Below, one piece after another: positions 15,737-23,490 of a DNA stretch of 64,000 nt. Below the pieces are notes generated by a model, which was not told where the DNA came from, did no database searches, and worked only from the letters and a program-made list of their open reading frames with translations. This stretch comes from Spirillospora albida (lineage in GTDB: Bacteria > Actinomycetota > Actinomycetes > Streptosporangiales > Streptosporangiaceae). The number at the start of each line of letters is the position of its first letter. Positions within the stretch are counted from its first letter, which is position 1. The position numbers were made by a program, and so were the translations under genes. The stretch spans positions 62,001 to 126,000 of the forward strand of contig NZ_JOFJ01000002.1 of assembly GCF_000718255.1 (NCBI RefSeq). The letters run 5' to 3'.

Positions 15737-17587
15737 ATGCACACCCCCGCCCGCCCCGCACCCTCTCCGCCCCCAGGCGAAGAGGGAGCCGCGCCAGCGA
15801 CCTCGTCACCACGCAAGCGTGCCGCCGTCCGCCCCGCCCCCGCACAGCTGTCGAGCGATGCGCCTACCGCGCCGCTGACCTCGTCGCTGCGTGAGCGTGA
15901 CGCCGTCCGCCCGGCCTCCGTGCAGCTCCCGGGTGATGCGCCTGTCGTGCAGGCGGCCTCGCCGTTGCGTGAGGGTGACGCCCTCCGGCTGGCCCCCGCG
16001 CTGGTCCCGGGCGACGTGCCTGCCGTGCAGGTGGCCTCTTCGTTGCGTGAGGGTGACGTCGTCCGCCCGGCCTCCGCGTTGCTTTCGGGTGACGTGCCTG
16101 CGGTGCAGGCGACCGTCTCGGCGGTTCGGCGTGGCACCGCCGGGCCGGCCCGCCCGTCCACCGAAACCGAGGGTGGCGCGACCGCGATCGTCTCGCCGGA
16201 CCGCCGCGTGGCTGGATCGCCGGCCTTGGACGTCTCCGCAGAGCCCTCGGCCAGGCGGTGCGACCGCCCGGCCGAGAGCGTTGCAGAGCATGCCGTGCGG
16301 CGCGGGACGGCGGAGGCGGCGATGCGCCGGCCGGCCGGCGCCGGTGAACACGTGGCTCGGCCGCGTTCCGCGGGGCCGGCGACCGCATGGGCGCTGGTCG
16401 GCCTGGTGCTGCTGACGATCAACCTCAGGGCCGCGATCACCGGGATCCCGCCGCTGCTCGCCGAATTGAGGGACGTGTTCGGGCTGACCGGGGTGCAGGT
16501 GGGCCTGCTCACCACGCTTCCGGTTCTGTGCCTGGGGGTGTTCGCGTCGCTGGCGCCCGTCCTGGCGCGTCGCTTCGGAGCCGAGGCCGTCATCGCCGGG
16601 GCCCTGATGATGATCACCGTCGGGATCGTGCTGCGGGTCGTCGCGGAGCCGATCGCGCTGTTCCTCGGAACGGTCGTGGCGGGCGCGGGGATCGCGCTGG
16701 GGAACGTCCTCATGCCCTCGATCATCAAGCGCGTCTTCCCCAGCCGCGTGGGGTCGCTGACCGGTCTCACGATGACGGTCATGGCCGCCAGCGGCGCGCT
16801 CGCCGCGGGCATCGCCGTTCCGCTCGACCAGGCGGGCGGCTGGCGGCTCGCGCTCGCCGTGTGGGCCGTCCCGTCCCTGGTCGCGGCGCTGGTGTGGGGG
16901 CCGCTCGCCCTCCGGGCACGGACGGCCCCGGACCGCGCCGTGCGGACACCGCCGGCCGGTGCGGAGGGTTCGCTGCTGCGCTCGCCATTGGCCTGGTACA
17001 TCGCCGCCTTCATGGGCCTGGCGTCGCTGATGTTCTACGTCCTGATGTCGTGGTTCCCGGAGATCATGCGGGACGGCGGCCACAGCCCCGCGGCCGCCGG
17101 GATGATGGTCTCGTCGATGCTGGTCGTCGGCCTGCCGCTGGGATATGCCGTGCCCGTCCTCGCGGCGCGCCTGCGCGATCAGCGCCCGCTCGTCGCGGGG
17201 ATCGGCGCGACCATGGTGATCGGCATCGGCGGGATGGCCGTGGCCCCGTCCGCCGGGTGGGTCTGGGTGGTGGCACTCGGCATCGGGACGGGTAGCGCGT
17301 TCCCGCTGGCCTACACGCTGCTGAACCTGCGCTCGCCGAGCCCGTCGGTCGCCGCGCGCCTCTCCGGCATGGCGCAGACGGCCGGGTATCTCCTCGCCGG
17401 TTTCGGTCCTCTGGCCATCGGTGTGCTCCATGACGCCACCGGTGGATGGAACGTTCCACTCGTTCTGTTGCTCGTTCTTCTCATTCCGAAGCTGACGTTC
17501 GGCTTTCTGGCCGCCCGGCCGGGCCATGTCCAGACCCGCCCCGTCGAGAAGCGCGAGGTTCCGTTCACCCAGCCCATGCCCAGCTGA
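15737..17587 (+). CDS. CynX/NimT-type MFS transporter with repeat-bearing N-terminal extension
   Basis: 616 residues. The C-terminal 400 residues are a 12-segment MFS permease of the CynX/NimT (cyanate, nitroimidazole) type: VGLVLLTINLRAAITGIPPLL in helix 1 is diagnostic. Ahead of it is a hydrophilic region of about 215 residues, most of it five imperfect 26-residue tandem repeats. The ATG at 15737 has an ideal CAGGAG site, so the extension appears to be translated; a start nearer the first helix would give the usual family length of about 400. It lies downstream of a GntR regulator. The extension should be cytoplasmic; its role is unknown. Confidence 0.8.
   Translation: MHTPARPAPSPPPGEEGAAPATSSPRKRAAVRPAPAQLSSDAPTAPLTSSLRERDAVRPASVQLPGDAPVVQAASPLREGDALRLAPALVPGDVPAVQVASSLREGDVVRPASALLSGDVPAVQATVSAVRRGTAGPARPSTETEGGATAIVSPDRRVAGSPALDVSAEPSARRCDRPAESVAEHAVRRGTAEAAMRRPAGAGEHVARPRSAGPATAWALVGLVLLTINLRAAITGIPPLLAELRDVFGLTGVQVGLLTTLPVLCLGVFASLAPVLARRFGAEAVIAGALMMITVGIVLRVVAEPIALFLGTVVAGAGIALGNVLMPSIIKRVFPSRVGSLTGLTMTVMAASGALAAGIAVPLDQAGGWRLALAVWAVPSLVAALVWGPLALRARTAPDRAVRTPPAGAEGSLLRSPLAWYIAAFMGLASLMFYVLMSWFPEIMRDGGHSPAAAGMMVSSMLVVGLPLGYAVPVLAARLRDQRPLVAGIGATMVIGIGGMAVAPSAGWVWVVALGIGTGSAFPLAYTLLNLRSPSPSVAARLSGMAQTAGYLLAGFGPLAIGVLHDATGGWNVPLVLLLVLLIPKLTFGFLAARPGHVQTRPVEKREVPFTQPMPS
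15755..16144 (+). repeat. Five tandem 78-bp in-frame repeats
   Basis: Units begin at 15755, 15833, 15911, 15989 and 16067, each exactly 78 bases (26 codons). The protein consensus is roughly PAxALxxGDxPAVQxASSLREGDxVR. Units 3 and 4 are most alike (TTGCGTGAGGGTGACG in each); units 1 and 5 are the most diverged. The exact 26-codon period without an indel indicates repeated in-frame duplication under coding constraint. Confidence 0.85.
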
Positions 17588-17610
17588 CGCACCAGTGTCG
17601 GGAACCCGGC

Positions 17611-17949
17611 TCAGATCGGATCGGGTGCCGTTCCCGCCGACCGCTGGACGTCGACGGCGTCCAGGTCGAGAACGCGGGCGTGCAGGACGACACGCTGGTG
17701 CAATGCCGCCCGGAGGGCTCGGTGCAGGCCGTCCTCCAGGTAGAGCTCGCCCCGCCACTGGACGACGTGGGGAAAGAGGTCGCCGTAGAACGTGGAGTCC
17801 TTGGCCAGCAGCGACTGGAGGTCGAGCTCCCGCTTGGTGCTGATGAGCTGGTCGAGCCGGATCTGGCGTGGCGGGATCTTGGCCCAGTCCCGGGACGAGA
17901 GCCCGTGGTCGGGATACGGCCTTCCCTCGCCCACCGCCTTGAAGATCAC
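17611..17949 (-). CDS. Conserved actinobacterial protein with ParB-like motif
   Basis: 112 residues. The sequence FKAVGEGRPYPDHG at the start and TFYGDLFPHVVQWRGELYLEDGLHRALRAAL in the second half are highly conserved in a small actinobacterial family. The DGLHR segment resembles the DG-H-R motif of ParB/sulfiredoxin-like folds, suggesting nucleotide or DNA binding. Its function is not established; I cannot assign a substrate. It converges on the MFS gene and has an ATG start. Confidence 0.75.
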   Translation of the reverse strand: MIFKAVGEGRPYPDHGLSSRDWAKIPPRQIRLDQLISTKRELDLQSLLAKDSTFYGDLFPHVVQWRGELYLEDGLHRALRAALHQRVVLHARVLDLDAVDVQRSAGTAPDPI

Positions 17950-18720
17950 GGCCCGAGTCTACGGCGTCCGATGGGGGCGGAGAAGGCACCGCAACTCCGC
18001 ACGTCACCAGATCCACAACGCTTGGTAAACTGTTGACGAAAAGTCTGAAATGATCGTGAGTGGATGACCGGCATCATTTGAGTCCATTTGCCGATCGAAA
18101 GCCCGGTCAGCACCCCGGTCCGGCCAGGTCAACGTTCTCGCGGCCAGGACGCACGCCGGCTGTACGCCCCTTGGATGACAGTGGAGGTGATGCCGGGCGC
18201 GGAGGCGGGTCCGCAGCCGGCCGCTCGTCGGCACAGGCGGTCGCCGACTCGAGGCGGGGCGGGCCGGTGCAGGTCAGGCTGCGGTCGGACGAGATGGACG
18301 CGTTGCGCGAGACGATGCGCACGCCGAACCTGGAGTCGACCTCGATGCCCCCCCGAAGTCGGCAAGATGGAATGGGGAACCTCGGGACGGACGGCTTTGA
18401 TAACCGGCATCCCGGAAAATCGCCACCAAACCCGATCAGATCGGCGTCGAGATCATCGACTCCACCGCCTCCGTCGGAGTGCTGCGCTCGTTCGGGAGGT
18501 GCGAGCGGACTGAGCGAGAACGGCCTTCCGCCTTTCTCCCGGCGGATGACCGGTCTCAGGCAGTCCTCGATCAGCCCATGAACCAGGCGGCGTGCGCCTC
18601 GCTGGTCGCGGGTCGGCGGGAAAGGCAACCGAGACCGCAACAGGCACAAGACAAGGGCCGGAACATGACAACAGCCGGCACCGCGATCGGTACCGGCTGT
18701 GACTCCCTGCAGATCAGAGA
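17950..18720. other. Gene-poor region with possible degraded coding sequence
   Basis: About 770 bases with no frame that I trust. The start is AT-rich (18010-18060) and may hold the promoter of the gene ending at 17611. On the plus strand the segment 18268-18345 could encode QVRLRSDEMDALRETMR and that near 18446-18495 VEIIDSTASVGVLRSFG, but in different frames and with no good start, which suggests a decayed gene. The last 50 bases hold a terminator-like hairpin. Confidence 0.4.
18671..18700 (-). terminator. Hairpin after tRNA-Ser(GGA), possible terminator
   Basis: ACAGCCGG (18671-18678) pairs with CCGGCTGT (18693-18700), with an inner CCG/CGG pair. It lies about 20 bases past the tRNA 3' end on the minus strand, but only a weak T-rich stretch (TTGTCATGTT) follows. 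Confidence 0.5.
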
Positions 18721-18808
18721 TGGCGGAGGATAGGAGATTCGAACTCCTGAGGGGTTGCCCCCAACACGCTTTCCAAGCGTGCGCCCTAGGCCACTAGGCG
18801 AATCCTCC
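18721..18808 (-). tRNA. tRNA-Ser (anticodon GGA)
   Basis: 88 bases with an encoded CCA. Acceptor stem GGAGGAT/ATCCTCC, TTCGAAT T-loop and a long variable arm (GTTGGGGGCAACCCC) mark a type II serine tRNA. The loop CTTGGAAAG gives anticodon GGA, reading UCC/UCU. Confidence 0.95.
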
Positions 18809-18818
18809 ACCGGAGATC

Positions 18819-19157
18819 CTACAGGTTCCCCGGCACTGGCCGGACATCGATTACCGCGGAGATCGGGACCGCGCCGTAGACGTGCGGGAAGACCTCGTCG
18901 CCCGCCGGCTCGTGGCGGACGGGGGCGTCGAGGGCGGAGGCGTCGATGACCAGAAGGAGGAGGTCACGCCGGTCGACGTCCGCGTAGTAGCGGTCGAGGA
19001 CGCCTTCGACCTGTGCCAGGTCGGACGAGCAGTGGATGAAGCCCTCCTCCGCGAGCGTCCGGCCCAGCGTCGACATCGAGTACGCAGCTCCCGTATCGCG
19101 TGCCGACTCCCAGTGGTGGCGCTCGGCGATGTGCAGCAGGGTCTTCGACGCGGACAT
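18819..19157 (-). CDS. DUF952-family protein
   Basis: 112 residues matching the DUF952 layout: LLHIAERHHWESA at the start, EEGFIHCSSDLAQVEGVLDRYY in the middle, LLLLVIDASALDAPVRHEP and FPHVYGAVPISAVI at the end. The EGFIHCS motif is diagnostic. These are small cytoplasmic proteins, some fused to glutathione-related domains, of unproven function. It lies between tRNA-Ser and the SRP RNA gene, divergent from the latter. Confidence 0.88.
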   Translation of the reverse strand: MSASKTLLHIAERHHWESARDTGAAYSMSTLGRTLAEEGFIHCSSDLAQVEGVLDRYYADVDRRDLLLLVIDASALDAPVRHEPAGDEVFPHVYGAVPISAVIDVRPVPGNL

Positions 19158-19220
19158 GGAGGCGAGCGTACGCGGGAATCCGTGCCCAACCGGGGACGCG
19201 GATGACATAGACTCTCGGCA

Positions 19221-19309
19221 GACCCCTCGCACGGCGTCACCCTGTGAACCTCCCCAGGGCCGGAAGGCAGCAAGGATAAGCAGGCTCTGGCGGGTGTGCG
19301 GGGGGTCCC
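19221..19309 (+). ncRNA. ffs: Signal recognition particle 4.5S RNA
   Basis: The universal SRP domain IV is present: CCAGGGCCGGAAGGCAGCA and AAGCAGGCTCTGG fold into a hairpin with a GGAA tetraloop and the asymmetric internal loop bound by Ffh. Flanking GACCCCTCGCAC and GTGTGCGGGGGGTC pair to close the long helix. It lies just upstream of dnaX, its usual place in actinobacteria. End positions are approximate. Confidence 0.93.
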
Positions 19310-19367
19310 TTGGTTTATGGCGATGCTGCGCTTGTGACGCTCTGCTTCTCGAGGAGGGCGGGCCCCG

Positions 19368-21686
19368 ATGAGTCTGGCTCTGTACCGCAAGTACCGGCCA
19401 GCGACGTTCGCCGAGCTCAAGGGGCAGGAACACGTCGCCGAGCCCCTGCGGCAGGCGTTGCGCAACGGCCGGATCAATCACGCGTACCTGTTCAGCGGCC
19501 CGCGCGGCTGCGGCAAGACCTCCAGCGCCCGCATCCTGGCCCGCTCGCTGATCTGCGAGCAGGGGCCGACCCCCGACCCGTGCGGCGAATGCGACTCGTG
19601 TGTCGCGCTCGGCCCCGGCGGCACCGGGCACATCGATGTGATCGAGATCGACGCCGCGTCGCACGGCGGTGTGGACGACGCCCGCGATCTGCGCGAACGC
19701 GCGTTCTTCACGCCGGTGTCCGCGCGCTTCAAGGTCTACATCATCGACGAGGCGCACATGGTCACCCAGGGGGGCTTCAACGCGCTGCTGAAGCTCGTCG
19801 AGGAACCGCCGCCCCACCTGAAGTTCGTGTTCGCGACCACCGAGCCCGAGAAGGTCATCGGGACGATCCGGTCGCGCACCCACCACTACCCGTTCCGGCT
19901 GATCCCGCCCGGTGTGCTGCAGGAACTCGTGGAGGAGATCCTCGACTCGGAGAACGTGCCCTACGAGGAGGCCGCGCTGCCGCTGGCCGTCCGGGCCGGG
20001 GCCGGGTCCGCGCGGGACACCCTGTCGATCCTCGACCAGCTGCTCGCCGGGTCGGACGAACGGGGCATCACCTACGCGCGGGCCGTCGCGCTGCTCGGCT
20101 ACACCGATTCGGCGCTGCTGGACGAGGTCGTGGCGGCGTTCGCGGCGCGGGACGGCGCCGCCGTGTTCACGGCCGTCGACCGCGTGATCGAGAGCGGGCA
20201 GGACCCGCGCCGCTTCACCGCCGACCTGCTGGAACGCGTCCGGGATCTGGTGATCCTGTCGAACGTTCCGGAGGCGGGCGGGTCCGGGCTGTTCAACGTT
20301 GCGCCGGACGAGTTGGAGCGGATGCGCCGGCAGGCCGGCTCGATGGGGCCGGGCGAGCTGACCCGCGCCGCCGACCTGCTGCACACGGGCCTCACGGAGA
20401 TGCGCGGCGCCACGTCCCCGCGGCTGCTCCTGGAGCTGATCTGCGCCCGGATCCTGCTGCCCGCCGCGTACGAGGACGAGGCGTCGCTGTTCGCGCGGCT
20501 CGACCGGCTCGAACGCCAGGCGTCCCAGGGCGGATTCGGTGGCGGGCAGGGCCTGGCGGGCGCGATCGTTCCGGTGGCCGGTGACCCGGCTCCGGCCATG
20601 GCTTCTCCGCGTCAGCCCTCCGAGCCCGCTCGGCGGGCTCCGCAGGCGGCGGATCGCCCCGTACAGGCGGGCGATCCAGCTCACGCCGCTCAGGGCGCCG
20701 GTGAGGGGGCCGGCCGGCCGGACGGGCAGGGCACCGGCCGGGACCGGGACGCCGCCGGAGGCGCCCGCGGTGACGCACGCGCGGGCCGGCCCGGTGAGGC
20801 CGGCTCGGGTGCGGATGGCGAGAGCCCGGCGAACACGCCAGGTCGCGCGAGCGGCCAGGGCGGCGATCCCGGCGGTCGGCCGGGGCAGTCGGGTCAGGGT
20901 GGTCATGCGTCCTCCTCGCAGCGGGGAGTGCCCAGTGTCGACCGGCCCGCCGAGCGCCCGGAAGCGGAACGTGGTTCTGTGGATAACGGCGCCGCCCGGT
21001 CGGCGCCGCAGGCCGGCGGCCACGACGTCGGCGCGGTCCAGCGGGCCTGGCCGGACATCGTCGAGGCCGTCAAGCAGAAGAGCCGCGCCACCTGGATGGT
21101 GATCATGTCCGGGGTGCGGCCGCTCTCGCTGGAAGGCCGGGTGCTGACCCTCCAGTTCGATTCCGAAGGGTCCCGGCTCGGGTTCGTCAACGGCAACCGC
21201 GACGTCATCCTCTGCGAGGTGCTCAAGGAGGGGATGGGCGTCGACTGGCGGATCGAGACCGTCTCCGGAGGCGGCTCCGGCGCCGGTGGCCGGGCCGGGG
21301 GCGGCTCCAGGGCCAACCCTGGCGGCCGTGGTGCGGGCGGATCCGCGCCGTCCGGCGGTTTCGGGTCGTCCGGCGGCCTCGGCTCCGGCTCCTCCGGCGG
21401 GTTCGGTTCCGGGGCCGGTCCGTCCGGCGGCTTCGGGGGCGCGGCCACCGCGACCGTCCAGGACGTGCGGCCCGACCCCGCGCCCATGCCGCGCCCGCCC
21501 GCGGATCCGGTGCCACCGCCGGACGAGCCTCCGCCGCCCCCGGAGCCCGACCCGGTGGACGAGAGCGAAGAGGTCGACCCGGAAGGGGACGCGGACGCCG
21601 ACGGCAGCGAGGCGGAGATGACCGGTATGGCGCTCATCCAGCGGGAACTGGGCGGGCAGATCATCCGCGAGATCGACAACTCCTGA
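19368..21686 (+). CDS. dnaX: DNA polymerase III gamma/tau subunit
   Basis: Clamp-loader ATPase subunit. The 772-residue protein has Walker A GPRGCGKTSSA (about 43-53), the four-cysteine zinc module ending CGECDSC, the DEAH Walker B (IDEAHM), and sensor motif TTEPEKVI; the AAA+ and collar domains fill residues 1-370. A low-complexity Gly/Pro/Arg-rich linker follows, then a tau-like domain (about 545-640; WPDIVEAVKQKSRATWM, LTLQFDSEG) and an acidic tail. No slippery A-run that would give a separate gamma form was noticed. It opens the dnaX-ybaB-recR cluster. Confidence 0.96.
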   Translation: MSLALYRKYRPATFAELKGQEHVAEPLRQALRNGRINHAYLFSGPRGCGKTSSARILARSLICEQGPTPDPCGECDSCVALGPGGTGHIDVIEIDAASHGGVDDARDLRERAFFTPVSARFKVYIIDEAHMVTQGGFNALLKLVEEPPPHLKFVFATTEPEKVIGTIRSRTHHYPFRLIPPGVLQELVEEILDSENVPYEEAALPLAVRAGAGSARDTLSILDQLLAGSDERGITYARAVALLGYTDSALLDEVVAAFAARDGAAVFTAVDRVIESGQDPRRFTADLLERVRDLVILSNVPEAGGSGLFNVAPDELERMRRQAGSMGPGELTRAADLLHTGLTEMRGATSPRLLLELICARILLPAAYEDEASLFARLDRLERQASQGGFGGGQGLAGAIVPVAGDPAPAMASPRQPSEPARRAPQAADRPVQAGDPAHAAQGAGEGAGRPDGQGTGRDRDAAGGARGDARAGRPGEAGSGADGESPANTPGRASGQGGDPGGRPGQSGQGGHASSSQRGVPSVDRPAERPEAERGSVDNGAARSAPQAGGHDVGAVQRAWPDIVEAVKQKSRATWMVIMSGVRPLSLEGRVLTLQFDSEGSRLGFVNGNRDVILCEVLKEGMGVDWRIETVSGGGSGAGGRAGGGSRANPGGRGAGGSAPSGGFGSSGGLGSGSSGGFGSGAGPSGGFGGAATATVQDVRPDPAPMPRPPADPVPPPDEPPPPPEPDPVDESEEVDPEGDADADGSEAEMTGMALIQRELGGQIIREIDNS

Positions 21687-21810
21687 GGCCGGGACGGACC
21701 GCGCGTACCGGATCCCGCCCGGAAGCCGTAGTCTCGTGGGACGGACGTGCAGTGGCCGGCAGGTCGCTGAGAGAAGGCCCGGCAGGGGGCCGGAAGAAAC
21801 GGAGTGCACC

Positions 21811-22194
21811 GTGGAACCCGGTGGGTTGAACATCCAGGAACTGCTCCAGCAGGCACAGCGCATGCAGGAGCAGCTCTTCACCGCGCAGCGCGAGCTGGCC
21901 GAGACCGAGGTGAAGGGGACCGCGGGCGGCGGGCTCGTCACCGCCACGGTCAACGGGCAGGGCGAGGTCACGGGCCTCACGATCGATCCCAAGGCCATCG
22001 ACCCAGGCGACGTGGCGGACACGGCGGAGACCATCGCCGACCTCGTCCTGGCCGCGATCCGGGACGCCGCGCGCGAGGCCCAGCAGCTCCAGCAGGAGAA
22101 GATGGGGCCCCTCGCGGAGGGGCTCGGCGGCGGGATGCCCGGCATGGGCGGCGCCGGGGGTCTCCCGGGCGGCTTCCCCGGCCTCGGCGGCTGA
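21811..22194 (+). CDS. YbaB/EbfC nucleoid-associated protein
   Basis: 127 residues. The coiled-coil start NIQELLQQAQRMQEQLFTAQRELAETEVKG and the strand segment GLVTATVNGQGEVTGLTIDPKAIDP are characteristic of YbaB, a dimeric DNA-binding protein that coats and compacts DNA. The C-terminus is a Gly/Met-rich tail (GLGGGMPGMGGAGG). The GTG start has GGAG upstream. Placed between dnaX and recR, as in most bacteria. Confidence 0.93.
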   Translation: MEPGGLNIQELLQQAQRMQEQLFTAQRELAETEVKGTAGGGLVTATVNGQGEVTGLTIDPKAIDPGDVADTAETIADLVLAAIRDAAREAQQLQQEKMGPLAEGLGGGMPGMGGAGGLPGGFPGLGG

Positions 22195-22236
22195 CGCCGG
22201 CTCCGAGACGGTTTCCAGGACGAAAGGGAGGGTCCG

Positions 22237-22836
22237 TTGTACGAAGGGGTGGTTCAGAACCTCATCGACGAGCTGGGCAGGCTGCCCGGCGTCGGCCCCA
22301 AGAGCGCGCAGCGGATCGCCTTCCACCTCCTCGCCGCCGACCCGGCCGATGTCGAGCGCCTCACCAAGGCGCTCAAGGAGGTCAAGGACAAGGTCCGCTT
22401 CTGCAGGACGTGCGGGAACGTCGCGGAGGAGGAGGAGTGCCGTATCTGCCGCGACGCCCGGCGCGACCCGTCCGTGATCTGCGTCGTGGAGGAGTCGAAG
22501 GACGTCGTCGCGATCGAGAAGACCCGGGAGTTCCGCGGCCGCTACCACGTGCTTGGCGGCGCGATCAGTCCGATCGAGGGGGTCGGTCCGGAGGATCTGC
22601 GCATCCGTGAGCTGATGCAGCGTCTCGCGGACGGCACCATCACGGAGCTGATCCTGGCCACCGACCCGAACCTGGAGGGCGAGGCGACCGCGACGTACCT
22701 CGCCCGCCTCGTGAAGCCGATGGGCCTCACGGTCACCCGCCTGGCGAGCGGCCTGCCGGTGGGCGGCGACCTCGAGTACGCCGACGAGGTGACCTTGGGC
22801 CGCGCATTCGAAGGACGGAGGCTGCTCGATGTCTGA
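22237..22836 (+). CDS. recR: Recombination mediator RecR
   Basis: 199 residues. Acts with RecF/RecO to load RecA at gaps. It has the N-terminal helix-hairpin-helix (LGRLPGVGPKSAQRIAFHLL), a four-cysteine zinc finger (CRTCGNV, CRICRDA) and a TOPRIM domain (SVICVVEESKDVVAIEKT, EATATYLARL). It uses a rare TTG start with a strong GGGAGGG site 6 bases away. The last 8 bases overlap the next gene. Confidence 0.96.
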   Translation: MYEGVVQNLIDELGRLPGVGPKSAQRIAFHLLAADPADVERLTKALKEVKDKVRFCRTCGNVAEEEECRICRDARRDPSVICVVEESKDVVAIEKTREFRGRYHVLGGAISPIEGVGPEDLRIRELMQRLADGTITELILATDPNLEGEATATYLARLVKPMGLTVTRLASGLPVGGDLEYADEVTLGRAFEGRRLLDV

Positions 22837-23377
22837 CACCAACAGCCCGCAGGACTGGAACACCCTGGCCGAGCGCGTGGCGTGCCACGTGGACAACTAC
22901 CTCAACGGCCTGGAAGCGGTGGCCAGGGGGGACGGCGGCACGCACACGATCCCGCTGCTCCTGCTGGAGGTCTCCCAGGTCATCCTGGCGGGGGCCCAGC
23001 TCGGCGCGAGCGCGGACGTGATCCTGCCGGACAACTGGGAGCCGGAGGTCGGCGACGACCCCGACCTGGACGCGGTCCGCCAGGGCCTGGCGGAGCGCCT
23101 CGAGGAACTGGACGAGTACGTCGAGGTCTTCGACCCGTACAAGGACACCGAGCCCACGGCCTACCGCCTGTCGGACGACCTGGTGGACGTGGCCAGCGAC
23201 CTCGTCCACGGTCTGCGGCACTACCAGCAGGAGCGTCCCCTCGAAGCCCTGTGGTGGTGGCAGTACTCGTACTTCAACCACTGGGGCAACCACGCGGGCG
23301 CGGCTCTGCGCGCGCTGCACGCGGTCGTCGCCAACGCGCGCCTGGACGTGGCACAGGAGACGCCCGTCCTGCAGTAG
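22829..23377 (+). CDS. DUF5063 domain protein
   Basis: 182 residues, acidic and soluble. WNTLAERVACHVDNYLNGLE, LLLLEVSQVILAGAQLGA, a DPYKDTEPTAYRLSDDLVDVASDL core and the Trp-rich EALWWWQYSYFNHWGNHAG are typical of DUF5063, an actinobacterial family found with recR. It overlaps recR by 8 bases, so is translated with it. The role is unknown; the conserved link with recR hints at recombination or repair. Confidence 0.88.
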   Translation: MSDTNSPQDWNTLAERVACHVDNYLNGLEAVARGDGGTHTIPLLLLEVSQVILAGAQLGASADVILPDNWEPEVGDDPDLDAVRQGLAERLEELDEYVEVFDPYKDTEPTAYRLSDDLVDVASDLVHGLRHYQQERPLEALWWWQYSYFNHWGNHAGAALRALHAVVANARLDVAQETPVLQ

Positions 23378-23409
23378 GCGCGGACCGTGCGGTAGGCGCG
23401 GACCGTGCG
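23374..23409. repeat. Perfect 18-bp tandem duplication
   Basis: GTAGGCGCGGACCGTGCG occurs twice in a row (23374-23391, 23392-23409) and a partial third (GTAGCGC) follows. The first unit includes the stop codon of the DUF5063 gene. It looks like a recent replication-slippage duplication. Confidence 0.85.
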
Positions 23410-23490
23410 GTAGCGCCCGTAACGCATCGGACCGGGCTCGGTAGACTCACGGGTTGGTACGCCTGACCCCGATCCGAGGAGCGCCCACCC

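Noticed and set aside
15755..16144. The 78-bp repeats as a CRISPR-like or non-coding repeat array
   Set aside because: Units are contiguous without spacers and keep one reading frame and amino acid consensus, so they are coding repeats.
15806..18016. Long minus-strand open frame opposite the MFS gene
   Set aside because: A GC-frame mirror: Arg/Gly/Pro-rich, no family features, and it covers a transporter with clear homology on the plus strand.
18060..18581. Plus-strand frame of 173 codons in the gene-poor stretch
   Set aside because: Low-complexity composition with frequent Arg/Ser/Pro and no start signal; at best it contains pieces of a dead gene.
18819..22145. Minus-strand open frame of about 1100 codons opposite dnaX
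   Set aside because: Only the final 112 residues (DUF952) are real; the rest is antisense to dnaX and ybaB.
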